Below, piece by piece: positions 25,697 through 33,977 of a stretch of DNA of 64,000 nt (position 1 is its first letter; every line of letters starts with the position of its first letter). The notes beneath the pieces are model-generated. The model saw only the letters and a list, made by a program, of their open reading frames with translations, was not told where the DNA came from and did no database searches. The position numbers and the translations under genes are program-made. Source of the DNA: CAYFFV01 sp964342695 (GTDB taxonomy: Bacteria; Acidobacteriota; Vicinamibacteria; Vicinamibacterales; UBA8438); NCBI GenBank assembly GCA_964342695.1, contig CAYFFV010000004.1:50868-114867 (forward strand). The letters are read 5' to 3'.

Positions 25697-26224
25697 CTAC
25701 TCGAAGGGTCTAAAGCTATTTTTAAGATAGTCCTTAAGCGCATCATGGGTGCTTTTAAAAGCTAATTCTGGCCAAGGCAATTCTCCTGTTTTGAACCAAG
25801 CTGCATCAGATGATTCATCTTCTGCACGCAAAGTTCCTCCGCTTACTGAAGCCGCATAAACAATAATGATGGGAATTTCACCCTTGTAAGAATATACGCC
25901 AACGAGTTCAAGAATATTAATCTCTAAATTTGCTTCTTCTTTAGCTTCTCGACGAGCAGCAGTCAGGTGCTGTTCTCCCCGATCTACATATCCACCGGGA
26001 AAAACCCATTTTCCGTAACCTGGTTCAATGGATCTTTTGACTAAAGCAATTTCATCCTGTTGGTTTCGAATAATAGTTCCTACCGCTACTTTCGGATCCA
26101 AGTAAACAATAAAGTCACATTTGGCACAGACGGGACGTTCTGGCTCACCCTGTTTAACTAATTTTTCGTTGAGTGTCCCGCCACATAGAGGGCAAAAACG
26201 ATAGAGTGCATTGTGTTTGTGCAT
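25697..26224 (-). CDS. Nudix hydrolase with N-terminal zinc ribbon
   Basis: A 175-residue protein. The N-terminal zinc ribbon has two CxxC pairs (Cys11/14 and Cys33/36, FCPLCGG and VCAKCDF). The Nudix domain follows, with the Nudix box starting GGYVDRGEQ and containing REAKEE. This layout resembles the NudC/ADP-ribose pyrophosphatase side of the family, but it lacks the NADH pyrophosphatase SQPWPFPxS motif. The exact nucleotide substrate is not readable. It is divergent from def. Confidence 0.9.
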   Translation of the reverse strand: MHKHNALYRFCPLCGGTLNEKLVKQGEPERPVCAKCDFIVYLDPKVAVGTIIRNQQDEIALVKRSIEPGYGKWVFPGGYVDRGEQHLTAARREAKEEANLEINILELVGVYSYKGEIPIIIVYAASVSGGTLRAEDESSDAAWFKTGELPWPELAFKSTHDALKDYLKNSFRPFE

Positions 26225-26250
26225 TGATATATTTCACTTTGACCCTAACG

Positions 26251-26256
26251 TATAAT
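26251..26256 (+). promoter_or_regulatory. Consensus -10 element immediately before def
   Basis: A perfect TATAAT lies only 8 bp before the def ATG at 26265. A TTGATA at 26224-26229 would be a -35 with a long 21 bp spacer. Transcription starting about 7 nt after the -10 would fall near 26263, giving an almost leaderless mRNA. Confidence 0.35.
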
Positions 26257-26264
26257 GATGAGGC

Positions 26265-26792
26265 ATGTCTATTTTAAAAATTGCAAAGATGGGGCACCCA
26301 GTTCTTCGTGAGCCGGCGCGTGCTATTGAGCCAAATGAGATTCGAACTCCAATGGTCCAACAATTGATTGATGACATGTTTGAGACAATGCGTGAATACG
26401 AAGGGATTGGTTTAGCTGCTCCTCAAGTGCATCAAGGTTTACGGCTTTTTGTCGCAGGTATTGACGATCCAGAAGCTACTATGCCTGAAGTCGTCATGAT
26501 TAACCCAGTTATCGAACCAGTAAGCGATGACGTTGAGGAGGATTGGGAAGGTTGTCTGAGTATTCCTGATATTCGTGGAAAGGTTCCGAGGTTTGTAGAT
26601 ATTCGGTTACAGGCTCTTGATCGTCAAGGAAAGACATTATCGATGACAGCTTCAGGTTTTCCTGCGCGGGTTATTCAACATGAGACTGATCATCTTGATG
26701 GCGTGTTATTTTTTGATCGAATGAAAACGTTTAACAGTTTAACTTTTTTAAGTGAATATGCTCGTTTTTGGGCCAAAGACGACACGATCTAA
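26265..26792 (+). CDS. def: Peptide deformylase
   Basis: A 175-residue metalloenzyme that removes the formyl group from new proteins. All three motifs are intact. Motif I is GIGLAAPQ (47-54), motif II is EGCLS with metal ligand Cys97, and motif III is HETDH (139-143) with two metal-binding His and the catalytic Glu. Length and order fit type I enzymes. fmt is not adjacent, unlike in many genomes. The gene is convergent with thyX, with stop codons 2 bp apart, and divergent from the Nudix gene. Confidence 0.96.
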   Translation: MSILKIAKMGHPVLREPARAIEPNEIRTPMVQQLIDDMFETMREYEGIGLAAPQVHQGLRLFVAGIDDPEATMPEVVMINPVIEPVSDDVEEDWEGCLSIPDIRGKVPRFVDIRLQALDRQGKTLSMTASGFPARVIQHETDHLDGVLFFDRMKTFNSLTFLSEYARFWAKDDTI

Positions 26793-26794
26793 AT

Positions 26795-28417
26795 TTAGGA
26801 AGAAGGGTCTCTTTGGTTTTTCTTTTGACGTTTTTCAGCAGAACGTTCAGCTTCTAATCTTTCAAGTTCAATTTCGGAATGGTCGGCAAAAATCATGCTT
26901 TCGGCTATCGCTTTATGACCCGCCTTGTCAGCAATTAATCGATGCATTTGTTGGCAGACTCGGCGGTAAGAGGGATGTCCTTGGGGAGAGGTGCGGAGCT
27001 CAATTACATGCATCGCTTCCCGGGCATTCATCTGCATATAAAAACGGATTCTGTAAGCCATTGAGACAGCGTACTGTGCGACCGAAGGCGAATATTCTTG
27101 TACTAGTCGGTGCTGCAAGTCTGCCGATTCTTCAATTATGCGATTCCAATCAGATTTAGCGCCGACTTCTTCTATAACCGCTGGCTGCACATGGCCATGA
27201 AGCGTAGTCAATGTTTGCCAATCGATTGTTAGCATTCGATGACGTTGTAAATCACGGAAGGCTCCGTAATCGGATAACACATCAAAGCAATAAGTGGCGT
27301 GTTCGAAGGCTCGTCCTGGACGATGCCTCCGGTTCTGCCGTTCACCAACATAAGCTTTCAAAACACGGATTCTGTCATCGGTCGGCATGTTACGCGCCGT
27401 AGACAAAAGTTGATCATAAGGCACATGAGAAGACGCATAGAGAACTGCAGCAACGACTTTAATTTCTCCGTCGGGATCAAAGTCACTAAGGGTTACCTCT
27501 GGTTTAGTTTCTGGTGTGGTATCTTGGAGAAGTTCCCGGGCAAGAATATCTGCTTCCTGTCGTCTATTTGATAGATATTTTGACCAAGCCACACCACGAT
27601 CCGTACGATCGACGCGAGTCAAAAATGCTGGAATCACTTTTCGTAATTCACTGAGCATCTGGATGCCGACCCCATTAGCTTCTAGGAGCGGATGTGCTTT
27701 CATGGCTAAAAGTAAGGACTCAAAGGCTTGGCCCGAACCAAAAATCCCGACATTTGATTGTGTAGCAGACGGGAGTAGTCCACGCAATGAATCTAGTGCT
27801 TTTGCTCGAATCGCAGCAACATATATCGCCTCAGAATCGCTCTTTGATTTTGGGTAAAGTGTGCGGTAGTGGGATTCTATCGGTTTAATCCAACTAGCGT
27901 AAATTTCAAAAGCTCGGTCGAGGCGTTCGACAAATAGATTTCGTAATCCGGATTCAATTATTTCATCTGGAATCACGTATTTCCAACGTCCGTTAGGCCG
28001 GTCGGTGTAGGGGACATATCTTGTCGATTGCTCAAGATATGACATGAGTCGGCCACGTTCTAAAACTTTTGTAAGAACGTTTGAAACTCCTTCACATGCG
28101 ATGTGGGCTCCACCTAGCTGGGCAACAGAATCGTCACCATAATCGCCAAATACTTTTGCGTAAAGGCGCTCTGCCCTTTCGAGTCCGGCGTCCGAACTCC
28201 GTTGAGCGTTTTGGTTGACGTGACTATAGAACTCATCAAGAAAAAGGCGCCGAACCGTCTTTGCTGACCGTGAGTAACGGGCGAAGAGGGCACCCTTTAC
28301 GACTTCTGGTAAATTGGTCAAAACAAAAATACGTTGATCAACGTTCCCAAAATATGGATTGAGAGCATTTTGTTCGTCTAAATTGAAAGAATCACTCGTC
28401 AAAGTCGAATCAGGCAC
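26795..28417 (-). CDS. thyX: Tandem-domain FAD-dependent thymidylate synthase-like protein
   Basis: A 540-residue protein with two ThyX-like modules. It would make dTMP from dUMP using FAD. Module 1 (about 40-250) contains ERGRLMSYLEQSTRYVPYT (120-138), where the RHRxxS signature is RGRLMS (Arg121-Ser126). Module 2 (about 310-515) contains RHRMLT (392-397), one residue off the same signature, and a normal C-terminal ELRTSPQGHPSYRRVCQQM (473-491). Typical ThyX has 220-300 residues. Double-length homologues exist in some phyla. The start is GTG and the C-terminus is a charged KRQKKNQR tail. Neither motif copy is perfect, so the active site may combine both halves. Confidence 0.85.
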   Translation of the reverse strand: MPDSTLTSDSFNLDEQNALNPYFGNVDQRIFVLTNLPEVVKGALFARYSRSAKTVRRLFLDEFYSHVNQNAQRSSDAGLERAERLYAKVFGDYGDDSVAQLGGAHIACEGVSNVLTKVLERGRLMSYLEQSTRYVPYTDRPNGRWKYVIPDEIIESGLRNLFVERLDRAFEIYASWIKPIESHYRTLYPKSKSDSEAIYVAAIRAKALDSLRGLLPSATQSNVGIFGSGQAFESLLLAMKAHPLLEANGVGIQMLSELRKVIPAFLTRVDRTDRGVAWSKYLSNRRQEADILARELLQDTTPETKPEVTLSDFDPDGEIKVVAAVLYASSHVPYDQLLSTARNMPTDDRIRVLKAYVGERQNRRHRPGRAFEHATYCFDVLSDYGAFRDLQRHRMLTIDWQTLTTLHGHVQPAVIEEVGAKSDWNRIIEESADLQHRLVQEYSPSVAQYAVSMAYRIRFYMQMNAREAMHVIELRTSPQGHPSYRRVCQQMHRLIADKAGHKAIAESMIFADHSEIELERLEAERSAEKRQKKNQRDPSS

Positions 28418-28474
28418 ACGTTATAATTGACGGTCAAGTAGGTAGACGTCAAATTAAACTGTGTACTTCTTGTT

Positions 28475-29266
28475 GTGAAGATAAGTCTTATTCCGGGTTT
28501 TAACCCCGGTCCATTCACGGGTTCTGGTAACAATACCTACTTAATTAGTGGGTCTGAACCTGCACTGATTGATGCAGCTACGGGGTCGGAAGCTCATTTA
28601 AAAGAGTTAAAGAGCAGCCTTGGGAGAGGTTTTCTTTCACGCGTACTTATCACACATGGTCATAATGATCACGTCAGTGGGGTGACAGCAATATCTAAAT
28701 GTTGGCCAAATGTTGAATGTATTAAGATTCCGTGGCGCGAACGCGACAAGAGATACGAGGTTAAGTGGAAAAGTATTAGCGATGGAGATGAGATCCGTGC
28801 GGGTGACTGTTTGCTGCGAGTGATTTTTACTCCTGGACACGCACCCGATCACGCAGCTTTTTTTGAAGAAACCAGTAAAACATTATTTTGTGGTGATCTC
28901 ATGATCAAAGGAAGCACTACTGTTATTCCAGCGAGATCTGGAGGGAGCTTACTTGCGTATATGGAAAGTCTGCAAGCTATTATTAAATTAGATCCACTGC
29001 GTGTGCTTCCTGCCCATGGACCTGAAATTGAAAATCCAATTTTACTTGCTCAAAATTATCTCGATCATCGGAGAAAACGAGAGGGGCAGATAATAAGTGA
29101 ACTGAAAAATGGTTGTGCGACACTACCGTTATTGGTTGATCGTATTTATTCTCATGTATCAAGTAATTTGGTAGAAGCGGCATCAGAGACTGTTTTGGCG
29201 CATCTAGAAAAATTAGAAATAGAGGGTCTAATAGCGGAAAAAGAAGGAGAATGGCACCTTATCTAG
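28475..29266 (+). CDS. MBL-fold hydrolase, LACTB2-like
   Basis: A 263-residue metallo-beta-lactamase-fold hydrolase. The metal site THGHNDH has His61, His63, Asp65 and His66. Further ligands lie in TPGHAPDH, FCGDLM and PAHGP. After the catalytic domain, residues from about 200 form a winged-helix-like tail (ISELKNGCATLPLLVDRIY, then VLAHLEKLEIEGLI). This matches the LACTB2/BLACT_WH branch, whose animal member is an endoribonuclease. Start is GTG, with no clear Shine-Dalgarno. The substrate is unknown. It is divergent from thyX, and a 125 bp gap precedes the rhodanese gene. Confidence 0.88.
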   Translation: MKISLIPGFNPGPFTGSGNNTYLISGSEPALIDAATGSEAHLKELKSSLGRGFLSRVLITHGHNDHVSGVTAISKCWPNVECIKIPWRERDKRYEVKWKSISDGDEIRAGDCLLRVIFTPGHAPDHAAFFEETSKTLFCGDLMIKGSTTVIPARSGGSLLAYMESLQAIIKLDPLRVLPAHGPEIENPILLAQNYLDHRRKREGQIISELKNGCATLPLLVDRIYSHVSSNLVEAASETVLAHLEKLEIEGLIAEKEGEWHLI

Positions 29267-29391
29267 ATGCGGATCGAAAATAAAGTCTTTAGTTGTGTTG
29301 TTTGTTCTGGTTATAACGCGCGGATAGATTTTTTAGGTAGCAATTATTTTCCTACCTTATCTTAGATAAAGATTGGTTTATACATAAGCAA

Positions 29392-30234
29392 ATGAAGGAT
29401 TACGTTAATCCGCAATTATTGGTGACAGCAGAAGATCTTGCTGAACGTCTCAGTGCTACGGGAAATAATTCCGATCTCGTTACTTTGATTGATCTACGTA
29501 CAGCCGAGGAGTTTTCATCCGGACACCTCGATGGAGCCGTTCACCTCGACTTATTTGGTCTCAGTATTATCGATACCGATCCTGCTCCACTTAAGGCATT
29601 TTTGTGGATCATAGCAAACTTATTGGTGTCTCGAGGTGTTACGCCTGAGAAGAATGTTGTTGTCTACGATAGTCAATCGGGTATACGGGCTGCTCGAGCG
29701 TTTTGGTTTTTGGAAGTTTTTGGTCATCGCAATGTGCAAGTGCTTGATGGAGGTTTCAAAATTTGGGAAAGCTTTGGGTTCCCAGCTACGAAAAAATCTA
29801 TCGTGCCTGCAAAAGGTGATTGGAGTGTTTGCAAAAATAATTCTGTGCTTGCTACTTGGAAAGATGTTTATAAAGGTCTTGATAATGAGAAAGTTGTAAT
29901 ACTTGATACCCGTAGTGAAAATGAGTATTTAGGAATGGCGAAAAGAGCGAAACGTAGTGGTGCTATTCCTGGTGCTATTAATATCGAATGGACTGAAAAT
30001 TTGAAGGAAGACGGAACGTTTAAACCGGCCTCTGAATTAAGTGTGATGTATCAAGAAGCCGGTGTTACACCAGACAAGGAAGTTATTTCTTACTGTCAAG
30101 GTGGTTATCGAGCTGCACATAGTTACTTGGCACTTAGACTTTTGGGGTATTCGCAAGTCAGAAATTATGTGGGTTCTTGGAAAGAATGGGGCGACCGTGT
30201 GGATTTACCCGTAGAAATCCCTGAGTCAATCTAA
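29392..30234 (+). CDS. Two-domain rhodanese (thiosulfate/3-mercaptopyruvate sulfurtransferase)
   Basis: A 280-residue protein with tandem rhodanese domains. The N-terminal inactive copy shows LIDLRTAEEFSSGHLDGAVH and YDSQSGIRAARAFW, with Ser where the catalytic Cys would be. The C-terminal active copy shows LDTRSENEYLG and SYCQGGYRAAHSY, with the catalytic cysteine in CQGGYR. The CxGGxR-type loop with glycines and arginine is nearer to thiosulfate than to mercaptopyruvate sulfurtransferases. It is probably cytoplasmic, since no signal peptide is seen. It precedes the M20 dipeptidase gene by 42 bp. Confidence 0.92.
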   Translation: MKDYVNPQLLVTAEDLAERLSATGNNSDLVTLIDLRTAEEFSSGHLDGAVHLDLFGLSIIDTDPAPLKAFLWIIANLLVSRGVTPEKNVVVYDSQSGIRAARAFWFLEVFGHRNVQVLDGGFKIWESFGFPATKKSIVPAKGDWSVCKNNSVLATWKDVYKGLDNEKVVILDTRSENEYLGMAKRAKRSGAIPGAINIEWTENLKEDGTFKPASELSVMYQEAGVTPDKEVISYCQGGYRAAHSYLALRLLGYSQVRNYVGSWKEWGDRVDLPVEIPESI

Positions 30235-30276
30235 AATAGGGTTTAATAATTTTTCGTTTATTCCAAAGGAAACTTA

Positions 30277-31653
30277 ATGGATAACGTTGTTGATTTTATT
30301 AACGAGAATCGTGATCGCTATGTAGACGAACTTAAGCAGTATCTCTCGATACCCAGCATAAGTGCCTTACCTGAGCATTCAGCCGATATGCAAGCATGCG
30401 CCGAATGGACTGAGACAGAATTGAAGGCGATAGGCTTAGAGAATGTCCGTCTCATTACGACACCAGGCAATCCAGTAGTTTTTGGAGAATGGACTCATTC
30501 GGAGTATGCGCCCACTATTCTGTTCTATGGACATTATGATGTTCAACCTGTCGATCCTCTTGATTTGTGGGAATCTCCACCGTTTGAGGCGACAATCAGA
30601 GAGGGAGAAATTTATGCCCGAGGAGCCGCCGACGATAAAGGACAGGTTTTCATGCATATGAAGGCTGTGGAGGCATGTTTGTCAAAGAATAAACGGCTTC
30701 CAGTTAACATTAAATTTATTCTCGAAGGCGAAGAAGAGGTTGGCAGCACTCATTTAGATGGTTTTATTCGAGATCATAAAGATTTGCTTGCCGCTGATGT
30801 TGTTGTGATTTCAGACTCCCCGATGTTCGATCGCGGGGTTCCTTCTATTTGCTACGGATTACGTGGGCTAACGTATTTTCAAATTGACATAAAAGGTTCA
30901 AGCTCGGATCTTCATTCTGGTTCGTTTGGTGGTGCTGTGGCGAATCCTGCATTTGTTTTGGCGCAAATTTTGAATCAGATGAAAGATCGCGCGGGGAGAA
31001 TAAAAATTCCTGGTTTTTATGATGATGTCAGACCTCTTCGAACGGAGGAGCGAGAGGAATTTGGGAAGTTACCATTTAATGAAGGCCGGTATCGTCGAGA
31101 TCTTGGGGCACCAAAACTATTTGGCGAAAAAGGATATACAACACTTGAACGTGTTTGGGGGCGTCCCACATTTGAAGTTAATGGTTTGCTGTCAGGTTTC
31201 ACCGCGGAGGGGGCGAAGACAGTTATTCCCGCAGTTGCGATGGCTAAGATAAGTATGCGACTGGTGCCAGATCAAGATCCAGATAAGGTTGCAAATTTAT
31301 TTGAAAACTATCTGAAAAAAGTAACCCCGAAAACTGTTGAGTTAGCAATAAGTCGCATGCATGGTGGAAAACCATGGATGACTGAATTTGACAATCCGTA
31401 CGTTCAAGCTGCAGGTAGGGCACTTCAGAGAGGCTTTGGGCGCCAACCTGTTTTTAATCGTGAGGGCGGTTCAATACCAGTGGTCGCGACCTTTCAGGAA
31501 GTTTTGGGTCTGCCCTCTGTTTTGTTCGGCGTAGGCTTGCCAGATGAGAACGCACACGCACCTAATGAAAAGCTTGACCTAGAGAATTTTCATAAAGGTG
31601 TTATCGCTTCTGCCGTTCTCTACGAAGAGATAGGGAAACTTAATCTTAATTGA
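30277..31653 (+). CDS. M20-family dipeptidase
   Basis: A 458-residue zinc dipeptidase of the ArgE/DapE/ACY1/CPG2 superfamily. Metal-binding blocks are YGHYDVQPVDP (His/Asp), ARGAADDKGQ (the bridging Asp) and LEGEEEVGS (the Glu-Glu pair). The dimerisation domain has SSSDLHSGSFGG. The C-terminal catalytic His lies in DENAHAPNEKL. Length and motifs fit the CNDP-like cytosolic dipeptidase group rather than DapE. A good AAGGAAA precedes the ATG. The gene overlaps the convergent SirB1-like gene by 8 bp. Confidence 0.92.
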   Translation: MDNVVDFINENRDRYVDELKQYLSIPSISALPEHSADMQACAEWTETELKAIGLENVRLITTPGNPVVFGEWTHSEYAPTILFYGHYDVQPVDPLDLWESPPFEATIREGEIYARGAADDKGQVFMHMKAVEACLSKNKRLPVNIKFILEGEEEVGSTHLDGFIRDHKDLLAADVVVISDSPMFDRGVPSICYGLRGLTYFQIDIKGSSSDLHSGSFGGAVANPAFVLAQILNQMKDRAGRIKIPGFYDDVRPLRTEEREEFGKLPFNEGRYRRDLGAPKLFGEKGYTTLERVWGRPTFEVNGLLSGFTAEGAKTVIPAVAMAKISMRLVPDQDPDKVANLFENYLKKVTPKTVELAISRMHGGKPWMTEFDNPYVQAAGRALQRGFGRQPVFNREGGSIPVVATFQEVLGLPSVLFGVGLPDENAHAPNEKLDLENFHKGVIASAVLYEEIGKLNLN

Positions 31654-32548
31654 GACTTGCGACTCTTCTTCGGAGAGTCTTGATGTGTTCCCATATTTCT
31701 TCGTACTCCGAGTTCTTAAGTTGATCTTCACGTTGAGATGTAAATCTAAGATAGTTTTCGAGATCTCTAAGTGCCGCAGAAAAGTCGTTCAGATGATACG
31801 CGAGAAGGCCTCGGTCCCGAAGCTCAGATGTTGCCGACGGATTAATTGCCAGCAAAAGATCAATGATTGCCCGCCCTTGATCAAAAAAACGTGTTTTGAT
31901 GTATAAACGTTTTAGATTAATTAGTACGCGAATGATGATTTGAAGTTTTGTGGCTTGTACAAGTGACGAGCGATCGAATATAGTTTGGGTTCCGAGATTA
32001 TGTTGTAATAGACGTTTGCAATCGGTTTCTGACAAAAGTGAGCCAGCGTTAAACGGATCGACGATAAGGTCGGTATCGACAGTGTCTGCAGTGCCTGTTC
32101 GATATGGAATACGTAATAGAAAATGTCCAGGGAAATTTATACCTTCAACACGAACGCCAGCCCTTTGTGCAATTTCGATATAAACAATTCCCAGTGTAAT
32201 AGGAATACCAGTGCGACGCTCAATAACAGCGTTTAAAAGATGGTTTCTTGGGTCGTCGTAGTTTTTTTTATTTCCTTTAAACCCTTCCTCTTTAAAGATG
32301 TAGTCGTTTAACAAATTGACTTGGGTCAGCGGATCGTCGCTAGGGCCGTCACTAAGACGTCTCAGCGCTTTTATACCCATTTGATCGAGTTGGTCAAGAG
32401 ATTTAGAGACATCAAGATTGGAGTATTCCAATGTAGAAATGAGTAAGGCCGCGTTAGCGAGATTAGGTTCAGGGCTTTTGCAAATAGTAGTAAAACTCTT
32501 CAGAAAGTCTTTGGATATCATGGTCTTAGTCTGATTAGTCAGCGGCAT
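31646..32548 (-). CDS. SirB1-family protein (transglutaminase-like fold plus TPR)
   Basis: A 300-residue protein. The first half has the SirB1/transglutaminase-like core, with LLNAVIERRTGIPITLGIVYIEIA and GINFPGHFLLRIPY, followed by LIVDPFN. The second half has a tetratricopeptide-like helical tail (VLINLKRLYIKTRFFDQGRA and LRDRGLLAYHLNDFSAAL). The GxPGHFL motif keeps the His of the family, but the classical transglutaminase Cys is not evident. Its function is unknown. SirB1 names come from Salmonella regulation. It is last in a minus-strand run with HAD and DUF1684 genes, and an internal ATG at 32521 would avoid the overlap with the HAD gene. Confidence 0.85.
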   Translation of the reverse strand: MPLTNQTKTMISKDFLKSFTTICKSPEPNLANAALLISTLEYSNLDVSKSLDQLDQMGIKALRRLSDGPSDDPLTQVNLLNDYIFKEEGFKGNKKNYDDPRNHLLNAVIERRTGIPITLGIVYIEIAQRAGVRVEGINFPGHFLLRIPYRTGTADTVDTDLIVDPFNAGSLLSETDCKRLLQHNLGTQTIFDRSSLVQATKLQIIIRVLINLKRLYIKTRFFDQGRAIIDLLLAINPSATSELRDRGLLAYHLNDFSAALRDLENYLRFTSQREDQLKNSEYEEIWEHIKTLRRRVASLN

Positions 32549-33257
32549 CCACTCGAGGGATATTCTTAATAATATGTTCCAATACTTGAATTGTAACCTC
32601 GCTCAGTTTATCTATTACCAGATCTGCGGAGACTAAAACAGAAGCAGGGTAGCTGTTTGTAATTGCAATACATTTAAGTCCTGCACTGTGAGCTGCATCT
32701 ATACCCCATAAGGAGTCTTCAATTGCGACATACGAGCCGGAATTCCGAGATGAATGATTACGGTTTAAAAGTTGAACGGTTTTGATATACGTGTCGGGTG
32801 CAGGTTTAGATTTATGAACATCGTCCGCGGCTACGATTGCACCAAAATAACGTCGAAGGCCATATGTTTCTAGAATGAGTTCGATTTCTTCGTGAAGTGC
32901 TCCAGATGCAATTCCTAAAGGCACCGTCTCTGCTAATTCTCGAATACAAGAATCGGCATAAGGAAATAAGACATTATTCTGTTTGACCAATGTTTGAAAT
33001 ACCTTTGATTTCTCATCAATTAGCTTGCGAAGCTCACTATCGTTTAACGAATGATCTTGATCTTTGGCAACATTCGAAAACACTCCAACATCATCGTACC
33101 CAAGATAATGTTTAAAGTAGGATTTAGAGTCTAGGTTCATTGCTGTACCAGCCAGTACTTCTTGATAGGCTTTAAGGTGCAGTGGTTCAGTGTCTGCAAT
33201 GACACCATCAAAATCAAAAATAATACCTAGAAAACCCATTCTGTCACTTTTAATCAT
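32535..33257 (-). CDS. HAD-superfamily phosphatase/phosphomutase
   Basis: A 240-residue haloacid-dehalogenase hydrolase of the beta-phosphoglucomutase/phosphatase subfamily. Motif I is DFDGVIADTE (Asp15 nucleophile, Asp17 acid/base), motif II is GIASGA, motif III is the Lys in HKSKPAPD and motif IV is AIEDSLWGI. An intact four-helix cap domain follows motif I. Substrate is unknown, and phosphoglycolate, sugar phosphates or beta-glucose-1-phosphate are all possible. It overlaps the SirB1-like gene by 14 bp and lies 6 bp after DUF1684. Met7 is an alternative start. Confidence 0.9.
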   Translation of the reverse strand: MIKSDRMGFLGIIFDFDGVIADTEPLHLKAYQEVLAGTAMNLDSKSYFKHYLGYDDVGVFSNVAKDQDHSLNDSELRKLIDEKSKVFQTLVKQNNVLFPYADSCIRELAETVPLGIASGALHEEIELILETYGLRRYFGAIVAADDVHKSKPAPDTYIKTVQLLNRNHSSRNSGSYVAIEDSLWGIDAAHSAGLKCIAITNSYPASVLVSADLVIDKLSEVTIQVLEHIIKNIPRVDAAD

Positions 33258-33263
33258 GACCTG

Positions 33264-33977
33264 TTAATTTTTAGGTGAGTCTCCACTAGCTTCTCTCTCA
33301 AGCAGCGGGACTGTGTTTATCGGAAATCGTTGTTCGTCTTCTGGAGGTAATCGTTCCCCTGCACGAATAGCTGTATCAAGTCTATTTTCTGGGGGTGGAA
33401 AAGGACAATCGTACTGTTCATCGTAGTAGCACGTTGGATGATATGCACGATTAAAATCAAGGTCATATATTCCAGTTGCGGTCCGGTCTAGATCGAGGTA
33501 TCTACCTGCGGGATAAGTTTCAGAGCCACTGGTCTGATCTCGAAACGGGACAAATAGCCTAGTGGTTTCTGAAGCAGGCAATTCCATCAAGGCGGACAAA
33601 GTCAGAGGGGTGCCATTAAGCATGAATTCTAGAGTGCCTACCTGTTGCATTGTCCGGAACTGACCGGTTGAGGTCGGAACTTCAAAGACAGGTTGATTTT
33701 CTGAAATACGTAACGAAGCAGGGATTCGATATGTGAGGTCAGGTTCATAGTAGCGAACAGGGAGCATCCACGACCGGCGGTCCAGTGGTACTGGTGAATC
33801 CGCTCCGTCAGAGAAAAATTTGTCTTTATTTTCTCGATCCTCCAACAGTTGTTCAATGTACCCATCTTTGTCAGGAGGAGGTGGACTGCAATGGACACTC
33901 ATAATGATCGTGGTAACTATCCAACAGAGAATAGTAATTGTTCTCACACGGTTCTGAGTTATTGCAGTTAGTTTCAC
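33264..33977 (-). CDS. DUF1684 lipoprotein
   Basis: A 237-residue protein of the DUF1684 family. A hydrophobic N-terminal helix ends in MSVHC, giving a plausible lipobox with Cys30. Proline-rich CSPPPPDKDG follows, then the conserved domain with RSWMLPVRYYEPDL, the FVPFRDQTSGSETYPAGRYLDL segment and DFNRAYHPTCYY with YDCPFPPPENRL. These late blocks, with conserved Arg, Tyr and Asp, are the hallmark of the family. Function is not known. It starts directly after the acyl-CoA dehydrogenase stop (adjacent bases), so it is transcribed with the beta-oxidation genes. Confidence 0.85.
   Translation of the reverse strand: MKLTAITQNRVRTITILCWIVTTIIMSVHCSPPPPDKDGYIEQLLEDRENKDKFFSDGADSPVPLDRRSWMLPVRYYEPDLTYRIPASLRISENQPVFEVPTSTGQFRTMQQVGTLEFMLNGTPLTLSALMELPASETTRLFVPFRDQTSGSETYPAGRYLDLDRTATGIYDLDFNRAYHPTCYYDEQYDCPFPPPENRLDTAIRAGERLPPEDEQRFPINTVPLLEREASGDSPKN

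Noticed and set aside
29300..29391. AGGTAG/CTACCT and TTATC/GATAA inverted repeats before the rhodanese gene
   Set aside because: The stems are six bases or fewer in AT-rich DNA, with no T-tract in the right place. Chance pairing is likely.
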